A DNA stretch of 64,000 nucleotides from Marinifaba aquimaris. Its GTDB lineage: Bacteria > Pseudomonadota > Gammaproteobacteria > Enterobacterales > Alteromonadaceae. Below are positions 54,683-63,365 of this stretch, in pieces. Location of the stretch: positions 1 to 64,000 of the forward strand of contig NZ_JABULX010000016.1 of assembly GCF_013328345.1 (NCBI RefSeq). The letters run 5' to 3'. Both the position numbers and the translations under genes were made by a program. Below the pieces are notes generated by a model. That model was not told the DNA's origin, did not search any database, and worked only from the letters and a program-made list of their open reading frames with translations. The stretch's first letter is position 1. Each line of letters opens with the position of its first letter.

Positions 54683-55501
54683 ATGGCGCATTACTTTGTT
54701 GGAGATATTCAAGGTTGTTACCTTGAGCTTGTTCAGTTACTTGAGCAAGTTAACTTCGATAAAAGCAAAGATGTTTTATTACCTGTTGGCGACTTAGTCG
54801 CTCGTGGTAGTGATTCATTATCGACAGCCAAGTTGATGCTGTCTTTAGGTGATGCTGTCCAACCTGTATTAGGTAATCACGACCTCCACTTTATTGCCGT
54901 TTATCACGGGCTCAGAAAAGCAAAAAGAAAAGATTACTTAGATGATCTCCTCGCTTGGTCTGAGCTTGATGATTATATCGAGTGGCTCAGGAAACAGCCG
55001 TTAGTTAGGACCATCACTATGCATGAGAAGTTACACGTAATTTCTCATGCCGGTTGGTATCCAGCTTGGTCTTTGTCCGAATTACTGGAACAAGCAAAGG
55101 CTGCAGAGAAAATTTTAGCAGGCAAAAGTTATAAAAAATGGTTGCCGACTATGTACGGCGATGAGCCTAAAGTTTGGAGTAAAAAACACAATAAAGAAGA
55201 TGCTTTTCGCTTTACGGTTAGTGCACTAACAAGAATGCGTTATTTAGACTCCAATTTAGCTTTAGACTTCTTAGAAAAAAATCCACCTGCTCAGGCTTCT
55301 TCACATCTAAATCCTTGGTTTGATTACCAAAACGAAGAAATGAAAGGGCATCAAATCATCTTCGGCCACTGGGCTTCTCTACTTGGACAGACGCAACATG
55401 CTAACGTGATCGCACTTGATACCGGCTGCGTTTGGGGAAATGATCTCACCATGTATCGGTTAGAAGATGGCAAGTACTTCAAGGTAAGTTCAACTAATTA
55501 A
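54683..55501 (+). CDS. apaH: Bis(5'-nucleosyl)-tetraphosphatase, symmetrical (ApaH)
   Basis: Cleaves Ap4A and decaps Np4-capped RNA. The 272-residue metallophosphoesterase has HYFVGDIQGCYLELVQLL (metal ligands in GDIQG), LLPVGDLVARGSDS, VLGNHDLHF and HVISHAGWYP, and the terminal IIFGHWASL and LDTGCVWGNDL. The last gene of the lptD operon; no clear terminator follows, but a palindrome like a Fur box lies 42 bases after the stop. Confidence 0.95.
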   Translation: MAHYFVGDIQGCYLELVQLLEQVNFDKSKDVLLPVGDLVARGSDSLSTAKLMLSLGDAVQPVLGNHDLHFIAVYHGLRKAKRKDYLDDLLAWSELDDYIEWLRKQPLVRTITMHEKLHVISHAGWYPAWSLSELLEQAKAAEKILAGKSYKKWLPTMYGDEPKVWSKKHNKEDAFRFTVSALTRMRYLDSNLALDFLEKNPPAQASSHLNPWFDYQNEEMKGHQIIFGHWASLLGQTQHANVIALDTGCVWGNDLTMYRLEDGKYFKVSSTN

Positions 55502-55542
55502 TTATTGCAGTTTTGTTAAAGTTTATTTACATTAAACTAAAC

Positions 55543-55567
55543 GATAATGTTAATGGTTATCATTATC
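55543..55567. promoter_or_regulatory. Fur-box-like inverted repeat
   Basis: GATAATGTTAATGGTTATCA then TTATC gives an imperfect 25-bp palindrome with outer GATAATG and CATTATC, close to the classic Fur hexamers (GATAAT and ATTATC). No T tract follows it on either strand, so a terminator is less likely. It lies 232 bp before the MCP start and may regulate that gene. Confidence 0.45.
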
Positions 55568-55798
55568 GTTTGCTTGTTATTGTGGTTTGATTTCTAAAGT
55601 TTTAATGTGAATTCATTAGTTGTTGTTTTGTAAGGTTTTTATTGGTTTTTTTCGGCTTGAAGTTTATAGTTTTCGTTATTTATATCAATTTGTAATAATT
55701 CTAACTTTCTTCATATTCGTTTATCAAACTACCTTTCTTTAGAATGTAACCAAACTGTAACATTGATTCCCCCTGCCTAGGCAAGTAAGAGAGAAAGC

Positions 55799-57430
55799 AT
55801 GATGTACTTACTTAGCAAGCTGAGCATTCGCTACAAGCTTGCTTTATTAACCCTAATCACCTTAATCAGTCTTTTGGTTATCATGGCCGTATCGGTCAAA
55901 ACGTTAAAATTTAATTTACTTGAAGATCGCTACATTAAAACGGCTCATTTAACAGAGTCTGCTACCCATACTGTTGAGTACTTTTATCAAGAATACCGGG
56001 CAGGACGTTTTTCTGAACAAGAAGCGAAGCAGCATGCTTTAGGCGCATTAAACAAAATGCGCTATGACGGGGAGGAATATTTTTGGGTCAACACAAAAGA
56101 CTACACCATGCTTACTCATCCAAAGACCGCTTTAGTGGGTAAAAATGTCAAACACATTAGTGATCCAAATGGTGTTTATTTCTTCATTGATATGGTTGAA
56201 CTTATCGATAGAGAAGGCCAAGGGTATGTTTATTACCAGTGGAATAAACCCGGAGCACAAGAGCCAGTCGATAAAGTTTCTTACGTAAAAGAATTTGCAC
56301 CTTGGGGCTGGGTGATAGGGACGGGTATTTATTTAGATGATGTGGCTGATATCTTCTGGGAAAATGCGCGTACATTGATTGCAACTGCACTGTTTTTCTT
56401 GATCACTGCAACTTGGTTATCACATTTAATCGGTCGTAATATCTATAAGCCTTTACATAAAATTCGCGACTTAATGCTGCAAGTTAACAAGGACAACGAT
56501 TTAACTGTGACGTTAAAAGCCGAGGGTAAAGACGAACTCGCTGAAATTGGTAATGCATTTAATAAAATGCTTGTTGATTTTAGACAAGTACTGACACGTA
56601 TCGCAGCGTCATCGGGCGATTTAGCCGTACAAGCTGAAGAGCTATCAGCAGTAACTGAGCAAATCAATCACGGTATGAACAGCCAAAGAGACGATGTGAA
56701 AAAGGCTGATCAGGCTTCAAATGAAATGGTACACGCTATTGCTGAAGTATCTGAAAACACCATCACGACTCTAACCGCTACTAGAAAAGCGACTGATGAA
56801 ACTAGACATTGTGCTCAAGTCTTGAATGAGAATATTGATTCAATTAGCCAGTTAGGTGAGCGTGTTGAAAGCTCTGCCAGTCAAATTATTGCATTAGAAA
56901 ACGCAAGTAAGGACATTGGCGAAATTGTATCGACAATCCAAGGTGTCGCTGAACAAACTAATTTATTGGCTTTAAATGCTGCAATTGAAGCTGCCCGAGC
57001 TGGAGAGCAAGGGCGTGGCTTTGCTGTTGTTGCTGATGAAGTCAGAACCTTAGCCAGTCGGACACAAGAGTCTACGGCGAATATTACTGATGTGATTGAG
57101 TCTTTACAGCGCGGCGTTCAAGAAGCGGTTAGTAATATGACTGAATGCCAAGTTAAAGCAGAATCAAGTGTATCGCTTGCCAAGGAAGCTGGCGCTTTAG
57201 TTGAACAAATGCATAAAGGTATGGGGGAAGTGGCTGAGCTTAATACTATGATCAGTACAGCAACCGAAGAGCAGTACGCTACGACCGAGCAAGTTAAGTC
57301 TATTATTAATCAGATTAATGATATGGCGGAGCAAACAACAGATAGTGCTGCCCATACTGCAAAATCAAGTGAGAGTTTGGCGGCATTTGCAACGGAATTA
57401 AATGAAATGGTTGCCAGTTTTAAGGTGTAG
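55799..57430 (+). CDS. Methyl-accepting chemotaxis protein with single Cache domain
   Basis: A 543-residue chemoreceptor. TM1 (about 12-33), a periplasmic sCache_2-type domain (about 40-190; [20 protein letters not shown] and [15 protein letters not shown]), TM2 (about 192-213), HAMP (about 214-268) and the long signalling hairpin with the highly conserved tip [20 protein letters not shown] and [18 protein letters not shown]. The start could be ATG 55799 or 55802. It is monocistronic with a strong bidirectional terminator. Ligands of such Cache domains are often small organic acids, but the ligand here is unknown. Confidence 0.93.
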   Translation: MMYLLSKLSIRYKLALLTLITLISLLVIMAVSVKTLKFNLLEDRYIKTAHLTESATHTVEYFYQEYRAGRFSEQEAKQHALGALNKMRYDGEEYFWVNTKDYTMLTHPKTALVGKNVKHISDPNGVYFFIDMVELIDREGQGYVYYQWNKPGAQEPVDKVSYVKEFAPWGWVIGTGIYLDDVADIFWENARTLIATALFFLITATWLSHLIGRNIYKPLHKIRDLMLQVNKDNDLTVTLKAEGKDELAEIGNAFNKMLVDFRQVLTRIAASSGDLAVQAEELSAVTEQINHGMNSQRDDVKKADQASNEMVHAIAEVSENTITTLTATRKATDETRHCAQVLNENIDSISQLGERVESSASQIIALENASKDIGEIVSTIQGVAEQTNLLALNAAIEAARAGEQGRGFAVVADEVRTLASRTQESTANITDVIESLQRGVQEAVSNMTECQVKAESSVSLAKEAGALVEQMHKGMGEVAELNTMISTATEEQYATTEQVKSIINQINDMAEQTTDSAAHTAKSSESLAAFATELNEMVASFKV

Positions 57431-57445
57431 TTCGATAATTCATAG

Positions 57446-57482
57446 CCAATAAAAAAGGCGCATTTAGCGCCTTTTTTATTGG
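57446..57482. terminator. Bidirectional terminator between MCP and glycosyltransferase
   Basis: CCAATAAAAAAGGCGC and GCGCCTTTTTTATTGG form perfect 16-bp arms with loop ATTTA. The T/A tracts serve both directions. The glycosyltransferase stop codon (TAA at 57476-57478) lies inside the right arm. Confidence 0.92.
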
Positions 57483-58588
57483 CAGCTTAGATAGAGCGCC
57501 TGCGTCTTTTCTAACATAGGGGCAATGGCAAATTCTTGCTCAGCCTTTTTCCTAGCGGCTTGTTTCATTTGCGATAGGGTTTTTGGTGTCATTGTTGCAA
57601 TATTTTTCAGTACTTTAGCTATGGATTCGACATCATTGGTTTGAGTGATCCAGCCGTTAATATCATTGTCGACGTTATCGGGCAGCCCTGCGTAATCGCT
57701 AACTATCATAGGCAAGCCCATACTCATCATTTCACGACAAGCAAAGCTGATCGTTTCTACTTCATGTGACAATACAAAGCCAATATCAGAATGTGCTAAG
57801 TAAGCTCTAGGGTCGGTTTTAAAACCAATAAAATGTACTTGCTCAGATAAATAATCGCCATTACACCAGTTTAATTTTCGGAGTTCAGGAATTGTTTTTC
57901 CCACTAAAGTGACAACAAACTTACTTCTGATCTCTGCTGGTAAGGTTTTTAAAGCGTTAACTAAGTTATGCCAACCTTTGTAGTGCATAGTTCCGGCAAT
58001 GCTGGTCAGTCTTATTTTATCTGTGTCTAGGTAAGTCGCATCTGCAGGTAACTTAGGTTCATCTTTAAGTTGCCAGTGCGTGGTATTAACGCCATTTTCG
58101 ATAACGGTATGATTGAGTGTTAAGGGCTTTATACCTAAGGTGCGTTTGATTGAGCGCGCGACAAAAATCACCCCATCGAGCTTTTTAAACTTGCGCTTGG
58201 CAATAAAATTGGTGATTGGGTGCGAGTTATGTTTGGTGAAAACGTGCTTAAAAGGGCGTTTGCAAAAGTACTTGGCTAGATAAACTGTGCGGTTATCTGC
58301 ATCGCCATTAGCATGGACAATATCTATTTCATGCTCTTCAATAAAACGAGCAATTTTTTTCGCTGACTTGAACAACAAACCTAAGTGTTTTGGCTTACGG
58401 GCAAAACCAACTGGTAGCAGCTTATTAAATCCAGATGCTTGTAAAAACTGATACAAATCACTTGATGTGGGTGTGGCCACATAGTTGATAGTAAGTGGGC
58501 TATTAGCCAAAGCCATCAAATAGGTGGTGTGACCACCACCGTAACCATCGTGATAGTTGGTGTATAGAACTTTTAAAGGTTTTTTCAT
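57476..58588 (-). CDS. GT4-type glycosyltransferase, surface polysaccharide or LPS
   Basis: A 370-residue GT-B enzyme. The N-terminal domain has YTNYHDGYGGGHTTYLMAL (acceptor-side Gly loop) and HANGDADNRTVYLA; the C-terminal domain has IAGTMHYKGWHNLV, HFIGFKTDPRAYLAHSDIGF and the donor-binding SHEVETISFACREMMSMG with LPMIVSDYAGLPDNV. No membrane helix. It follows ubiB by two bases, so it is in the ubiE-ubiJ-ubiB operon, although no functional link to quinones is known. LPS or exopolysaccharide assembly is likely from family alone. Confidence 0.85.
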   Translation of the reverse strand: MKKPLKVLYTNYHDGYGGGHTTYLMALANSPLTINYVATPTSSDLYQFLQASGFNKLLPVGFARKPKHLGLLFKSAKKIARFIEEHEIDIVHANGDADNRTVYLAKYFCKRPFKHVFTKHNSHPITNFIAKRKFKKLDGVIFVARSIKRTLGIKPLTLNHTVIENGVNTTHWQLKDEPKLPADATYLDTDKIRLTSIAGTMHYKGWHNLVNALKTLPAEIRSKFVVTLVGKTIPELRKLNWCNGDYLSEQVHFIGFKTDPRAYLAHSDIGFVLSHEVETISFACREMMSMGLPMIVSDYAGLPDNVDNDINGWITQTNDVESIAKVLKNIATMTPKTLSQMKQAARKKAEQEFAIAPMLEKTQALYLSCQ

Positions 58589-58590
58589 AT

Positions 58591-60210
58591 TTAAAGCTTA
58601 TGTCCAACAACCCAGGCGATGATGGCTACACAGACTAAACCACTGCTCACTAGTAGATCGGATTGCAGTCCATATATTATCGCAGCACTGATTGCTGCTA
58701 CATGGCCAATTTGACTGAATAAGCTAGTTTGTTTAGCTTGTTTTTGTTCAAGTAACTGGTTCAGTTGGGCTTGATGGTTTTGTTGTTGTTTGAGGCTTTT
58801 GTATATCAAATCAGGCAGCTCTGGTAATTTTTCACCCCAAAATGGCGCGTTTTCTTTGATGTTGCGCCATATCGCTTTTGGACCAATTTGATCTTTTAGC
58901 CAATTTTCTAAGAAAGGCTTAGCTGTTGTCCATAAATCTAATTGAGGATATAGCTGGCGACCTAAACCTTCGATATATAGTAACGTCTTTTGCAATAAAA
59001 CCAGTTGCGGCTGTACTTCCATTTCAAATCTACGTGCGGTATTGAATAAATTCATCAACACATGGCCAAATGAGATTTCAGCTAGGGGCTTGTTAAAAAT
59101 AGGTTCGCAAACGGTTCTTATCGCAAATTCAAACTCTTCAATATTGATGTGGCTTGGCACCCAACCTGAATCAACATGCAGCTCTGCTACTTTGCGATAA
59201 TCGCGATTAAAAAAGGCGATAAAGTTATCTGCTAAGTAGCGCTTATCTTCTTTGTTTAGTGTGCCGACAATACCGCAATCAATGCCTATGTACATTGGGT
59301 TATCTGGATTTTCACGCGAGACAAATATGTTGCCTGGATGCATATCTGCGTGGAAAAAACTATCTCTAAACACCTGAGTAAAGAAGATCTCTACACCGCG
59401 CTCTGCCAGCAGCTTCATATCTGTCCCTTGCGCTTCAAGCTCGGCGACATTGGCACATGGAATGCCATAAATACGCTCCATTACTAGCACGTTTTCACGG
59501 CACAAGTCGGAATGTACATCAGGGATATAAAGTGAATCTGAACCTTCAAAATTGCGTTTTAACTGCAGCGTATTCGCCGATTCTCTTAGTAAGTTTAATT
59601 CATCAAATAAGGTTTTTTCGTACTCTCTAACCACTTCTACTGGTCGCAGGCGTTTACCATCTGCTAAGAATTTCGCCACAATACTGGCAAGGACATGCAT
59701 TAAATCAATATCAGAACGAATCACTTTGGCAATATCAGGGCGGATAACCTTGATAACAATTTCTGAGTGAGGGAAGTGCTCTGTTGCTGCTATCTTTGCT
59801 GTGTGTACTTGAGCAATTGACGCGGATGCTAGAGGTTGCATATCAAAGTCATCAACCACTTCGCTAATATCATCGACTTGCCATGCTTGCTCTATGATGG
59901 CCTTGGCTTGTTCACCATCAAATGCTTTAACTTGGTCTTGTAAAATGGCTAATTCGTTCGCTACATCATCAGGCATTAAATCGCGACGCGTCGAGAGCAT
60001 TTGCCCAAATTTGATAAATACTGGGCCGAGTGACTGCAAGGCTAAACGCAAACGCTCGCCGTGAGATTTATCCTTATGGCGGTTTCTTAGCCAGAAGATA
60101 CTGGCTCTTAAAATATTAAAGTACCAAGGTTTAAATTTATCTGGGATCAGGTCATCAAGGCCAAAGATGAGCAAGGTTTTTACTATGGTATAAAGTCTGA
60201 AAAAGCGCAT
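58591..60210 (-). CDS. ubiB: Ubiquinone biosynthesis protein UbiB (atypical kinase/ATPase)
   Basis: An ABC1/ADCK-family membrane ATPase needed for ubiquinone synthesis, 539 residues. Motifs: [17 protein letters not shown] (KxGQ motif, 67-70), [11 protein letters not shown] (Ala-rich loop), [11 protein letters not shown] (catalytic loop) and IDCGIVGTL (DFG-equivalent). The C-terminus has two hydrophobic helices (about 497-537) for membrane anchoring. It is nine bases after ubiJ. In E. coli tatABC follows; here a glycosyltransferase does. Confidence 0.96.
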   Translation of the reverse strand: MRFFRLYTIVKTLLIFGLDDLIPDKFKPWYFNILRASIFWLRNRHKDKSHGERLRLALQSLGPVFIKFGQMLSTRRDLMPDDVANELAILQDQVKAFDGEQAKAIIEQAWQVDDISEVVDDFDMQPLASASIAQVHTAKIAATEHFPHSEIVIKVIRPDIAKVIRSDIDLMHVLASIVAKFLADGKRLRPVEVVREYEKTLFDELNLLRESANTLQLKRNFEGSDSLYIPDVHSDLCRENVLVMERIYGIPCANVAELEAQGTDMKLLAERGVEIFFTQVFRDSFFHADMHPGNIFVSRENPDNPMYIGIDCGIVGTLNKEDKRYLADNFIAFFNRDYRKVAELHVDSGWVPSHINIEEFEFAIRTVCEPIFNKPLAEISFGHVLMNLFNTARRFEMEVQPQLVLLQKTLLYIEGLGRQLYPQLDLWTTAKPFLENWLKDQIGPKAIWRNIKENAPFWGEKLPELPDLIYKSLKQQQNHQAQLNQLLEQKQAKQTSLFSQIGHVAAISAAIIYGLQSDLLVSSGLVCVAIIAWVVGHKL

Positions 60211-60219
60211 AACTAGAAA

Positions 60220-60834
60220 CTATTGATTAATCTGAGAGGAGAGCTGAGCAATTCGTGCGCTAAGTCTATCTGTGTCTTGTCTGAGCTGGTTTACTTGGTC
60301 AGCAAAATCAGTCACCGCGATAGGATGGGCTGCAAGTTGCTTTTCATCGAACAACCAATGACGCACCATTTCTCTATCTTGTTGTACCTTGTGGTCTAGC
60401 TTTGCTTTGACTTGTTCACCTGCATGGGTCAATTTATAACAGGCTATATCGCCAACAATACTCGCTAATACATCTTGCCAGCGGTTTAAACTCTGTTTTA
60501 ACCAATCTGCAAAGTGCTGTGCTACATGGATATCGCCATCCAGGTCTAATTCACCTGATTTGATTAATGCAGTCAGCTGTGATGTATCTTCGAGCTTTTG
60601 AAGCGTTTCTAAACGGCAACTCAAATGGCAATCTGCGTGCTCACTATTGGCAATAACATCAATATTACCTTGAGCGCTAAAGACAAATACCAGTGTTAGC
60701 TTTATGTCCTTAATGGTTACAGCAAACTGTTTACCCGCTAACTGGCTGGGCATGGTCGTTTGTTGTTTGCTTAAACTCAACCAGTGGTTGAGGCTTTGCT
60801 CAACCAAGGCGGTCACTAAGGCTGTAGCTGGCAT
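60220..60834 (-). CDS. ubiJ: Ubiquinone biosynthesis accessory factor UbiJ (SCP2 domain)
   Basis: A 204-residue lipid-binding accessory protein of the Ubi complex. An SCP2-like domain covers about 15-110 (FAVTIKDIKLTLVFVFSAQG, then CHLSCRLETLQKL), followed by LDGDIHVAQHFADWLKQS and a helical C-terminus with a coiled coil (DQVNQLRQDTDRLSARIAQ). Its start shares one base with the ubiE stop. Position between ubiE and ubiB is diagnostic. Confidence 0.93.
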   Translation of the reverse strand: MPATALVTALVEQSLNHWLSLSKQQTTMPSQLAGKQFAVTIKDIKLTLVFVFSAQGNIDVIANSEHADCHLSCRLETLQKLEDTSQLTALIKSGELDLDGDIHVAQHFADWLKQSLNRWQDVLASIVGDIACYKLTHAGEQVKAKLDHKVQQDREMVRHWLFDEKQLAAHPIAVTDFADQVNQLRQDTDRLSARIAQLSSQINQ

Positions 60835-61652
60835 TAGAATTTAAATCCTTTATGAAGGGCTACAATGCCCCCCGTTAAGTTGTGATAACTGGTTTCCTCA
60901 AACCCTGCATTTTCCATCATACCCTTGAGGGTATCTTGATCTGGATGCATTCGGATCGATTCAGCTAAATACTGATAACTATCAGCATCATTAGCGACGA
61001 GTTCGCCCATTTTTGGCAGAATATTAAACGAGTAGACATCGTAAATTTTTGCCAGCCAATCTTGTGTTGGTTTTGAGAACTCTAATACCAGTAGACGTCC
61101 GCCAGGTTTTAACACGCGGTAGATTGAACTAAGGGCTGCATCTTTATCTGTTACATTGCGCAAGCCAAACGCGATAGTAACAATATCAAATGTGTTATCG
61201 GCAAAAGGTAAGCATTCTGCGTTGGCTTGGACATACTCTACATTGCCCACAACACCTAAGTCTCTTAACTTTTCTCGACCCACTTCCAACATTGAGTTGT
61301 TGATATCAGCTAAGACAACTTTACCTTTTTCACCAACAATTCTAGAGAACTTAGCTGTTAAGTCACCGGTACCACCGGCTAAGTCTAAAATTTGATGGCC
61401 CGATCTTACGCCTGAATTATCTATTGTGAAGCGCTTCCACAAACGGTGGATACCCATCGACATTAGGTCATTCATTACGTCATATTTTGCGGCAACAGAG
61501 TGAAACACCTCAGCAACTTTTTTAACTTTTTCTTCGGTTTTTACCGTTTCATAACCAAAGTGGGTAGTTTGATCATCTGCACTATTTACCTGTGCAGTCA
61601 CTTCGTGGTTAGCGGTTGTCTCTGATGTTGAGTTGGCTTGTTCTGTTGACAT
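60834..61652 (-). CDS. ubiE: Ubiquinone/menaquinone methyltransferase UbiE
   Basis: C-methyltransferase for demethylmenaquinone and the ubiquinone precursor. The 272-residue protein has SAM-binding [15 protein letters not shown] (88-102), [18 protein letters not shown], and the ends [17 protein letters not shown] and [11 protein letters not shown]. It carries about 20 extra N-terminal residues rich in Thr, Ser and Glu compared with the E. coli protein, probably disordered. Start ATG at 61652. First of ubiE-ubiJ-ubiB. Confidence 0.97.
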   Translation of the reverse strand: MSTEQANSTSETTANHEVTAQVNSADDQTTHFGYETVKTEEKVKKVAEVFHSVAAKYDVMNDLMSMGIHRLWKRFTIDNSGVRSGHQILDLAGGTGDLTAKFSRIVGEKGKVVLADINNSMLEVGREKLRDLGVVGNVEYVQANAECLPFADNTFDIVTIAFGLRNVTDKDAALSSIYRVLKPGGRLLVLEFSKPTQDWLAKIYDVYSFNILPKMGELVANDADSYQYLAESIRMHPDQDTLKGMMENAGFEETSYHNLTGGIVALHKGFKF

Positions 61653-61783
61653 AATAGATAGAGTTCATTTTGCTTTATTTTAACTGGCGCTAGTGTAGCA
61701 CAATCAAAGCTAACGAATACTTTAAGCAAGCGTTTTTTATCGGGAATTATTGTTAAGTGGCTGAATTGGGAAAGGGCAGTGAA

Positions 61784-61815
61784 ACTCGATGATTGAAAGG
61801 CTTCAATCATCGAGT
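61784..61815 (-). terminator. Perfect 14-bp hairpin after the traT-like gene
   Basis: ACTCGATGATTGAA and TTCAATCATCGAGT pair perfectly around AGGC. It lies 11 bases after the traT-like stop on the minus strand. No T run follows, so it may stabilise the mRNA end rather than act as a canonical terminator. Confidence 0.5.
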
Positions 61816-61825
61816 CGTTGGCCAT

Positions 61826-62560
61826 TTAGAACAGACCCGATAAGGCTTGAGTAAGCTTTTCTTGCATTTTAACTTCAGCTTCAGCAATCACCATATTCAT
61901 TTGGTTCGCAGTGATTAAAACGCGTGTTTGGTACTTTTTGCGATTCGTGGTGCTAGTGATCGTTTGCTTAGTGGTTCCACTTTCACCTTGTGATAAATGG
62001 TGTTTTGATTCATCAGTCACTATATCATTGGTTTTTTCAGATAACTGTACGTCAGTAATAGCAGTGTGATAAACATCATCAACCATGCTATCTGCGGCAT
62101 AGCCTATCAGAGCAACTAAAAGTGCTGCTTTGGCGTTATCACTGCCGTCACCACCTGTTGCAGCAGAGATAGCCGCACCCGCGATAGCACCTTGAACCGC
62201 GGCAGAGCCACTCGACATTACATCTTCAAACTCTTTACCTTCAGGTGGACCCACATACCTTACGTTAGCTTGCAGCCAATAAGTTGCGAGCTCTGGGTTG
62301 TCGGTTACTTGATAACCGGCGCTAGCCAATACATTGGTAAGTGTCGGCTCAATGTTAAATTGCGCACTTTCAGAACTGTTTTTAAGTTGTAAAAATACTG
62401 TTCTTTTATCTGGGGCTACAGGGTCCAGAAAAATAGTTTGAGTCAATTTAGTGTTAATGGCTAAATCTTGCTTTTTGGTTGCAGTACCCAGTGCTGAGCA
62501 ACCAGCTAATAAAATCAATATCGCGAGTAAGCAGCTAAAACGAAAACGGATATCTTTCAT
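61826..62560 (-). CDS. Chromosomal TraT-family outer-membrane lipoprotein
   Basis: A 244-residue lipoprotein with lipobox LLAGC (C21) and the TraT pattern through its length: TQTIFLDPVAPDKRTVFLQL, YWLQANVRYVGPPEG, a Gly/Ala-rich hydrophobic middle (AVQGAIAGAAISAATGG and GYAADSMVDDV), AITDVQLSEKT and YQTRVLITANQMN. Plasmid TraT gives surface exclusion and serum resistance. Here no conjugation gene is nearby, so it is a chromosomal homologue whose role is unknown. It is monocistronic, flanked by two palindromes. Confidence 0.88.
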   Translation of the reverse strand: MKDIRFRFSCLLAILILLAGCSALGTATKKQDLAINTKLTQTIFLDPVAPDKRTVFLQLKNSSESAQFNIEPTLTNVLASAGYQVTDNPELATYWLQANVRYVGPPEGKEFEDVMSSGSAAVQGAIAGAAISAATGGDGSDNAKAALLVALIGYAADSMVDDVYHTAITDVQLSEKTNDIVTDESKHHLSQGESGTTKQTITSTTNRKKYQTRVLITANQMNMVIAEAEVKMQEKLTQALSGLF

Positions 62561-62622
62561 CTAAGGTGTCCTTGTAGAATAATTATCGTGTCTGTAGGTT
62601 TGATACGTTTAGTTTAGTCATT

Positions 62623-62638
62623 CAGCACAGCTGTGCTG
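62623..62638. repeat. Perfect 16-bp palindrome between BaeR-like and traT-like genes
   Basis: CAGCACAGCTGTGCTG lies just six bases after the end of the response regulator gene on the minus strand and 63 bases before the traT-like ATG. It may be an operator or half of a weak terminator; there is no T run on the minus strand immediately after it. Confidence 0.5.
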
Positions 62639-62643
62639 TAACT

Positions 62644-63327
62644 TTATGTATCGAACGTAAATTTATAGCCAACTCCGTAAACCGACTGAATTAACTCTTG
62701 GCCGGTTTTTAAACTTTCCAGTTTTTGTCTTAGCTTTTTGATATGGCTGTCGATAGTTCGGCCACTGACAATGCGGTTATCTGGATAACAAGTTGTCATC
62801 AGTTGGTCGCGATTAAAAATTTGTCCGGGCTTTTTACTGAGTAAAGATAACATCTCAAATTCTATCGCCGTTAGATCTACACAATGTTGTTGGTATTTCG
62901 CTTGGTAACAGGTTTTATCCAATGAGAAGTCGATGTGACTGTCTGCGTGATGAGATTTTGGTGCCGTGCGCCTTAACACAGTTTTTACTCTTGCCACCAC
63001 TTCTCGTGGGCTGAAAGGTTTGCAGATATAGTCATCTGCACCTAACTCCAGCCCGAGTAAACGGTCAATTTCATCTACTCTCGCTGTCACCATTAAAATG
63101 GGCACATCTGAAAATTGTCTCAGCTCTTTGCAAATGGTCATGCCGTCTTTGTTGGGTAGCATTAAATCTAAAATAATGGCATTGGGTTGGTGTTGCTGTA
63201 CCCAATCAATAACCATAGCCCCATCATCTAAAATACTGACTTGGAAGTTTTGTTGTGACAGATAATCTGCGTTTAATTGCGCTAGCTTGGCTTCATCTTC
63301 GAACACTAAGACGTGTGCGTTTTCCAT
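62644..63327 (-). CDS. BaeR-like OmpR-family response regulator
   Basis: A 227-residue regulator. The receiver has E10-D11, D54 (IILDLMLPNKDG), T81-region MVTARVDEIDRLLGLELG and K104-type ICKPFSPREVVARVKT, the latter very close to enteric BaeR; the winged helix shows LTAIEFEMLSLLSKKPG, GRTIDSHIKKLRQKL and GVGYKF. By analogy it controls envelope stress or efflux, though the target genes are not visible here. It is followed on the minus strand by the traT-like gene across 83 bases, and preceded by its kinase. Confidence 0.88.
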   Translation of the reverse strand: MENAHVLVFEDEAKLAQLNADYLSQQNFQVSILDDGAMVIDWVQQHQPNAIILDLMLPNKDGMTICKELRQFSDVPILMVTARVDEIDRLLGLELGADDYICKPFSPREVVARVKTVLRRTAPKSHHADSHIDFSLDKTCYQAKYQQHCVDLTAIEFEMLSLLSKKPGQIFNRDQLMTTCYPDNRIVSGRTIDSHIKKLRQKLESLKTGQELIQSVYGVGYKFTFDT

Positions 63328-63365
63328 GGCGTACCTTTTTCATGCTTGTTGAATCAAGCTTTGTT

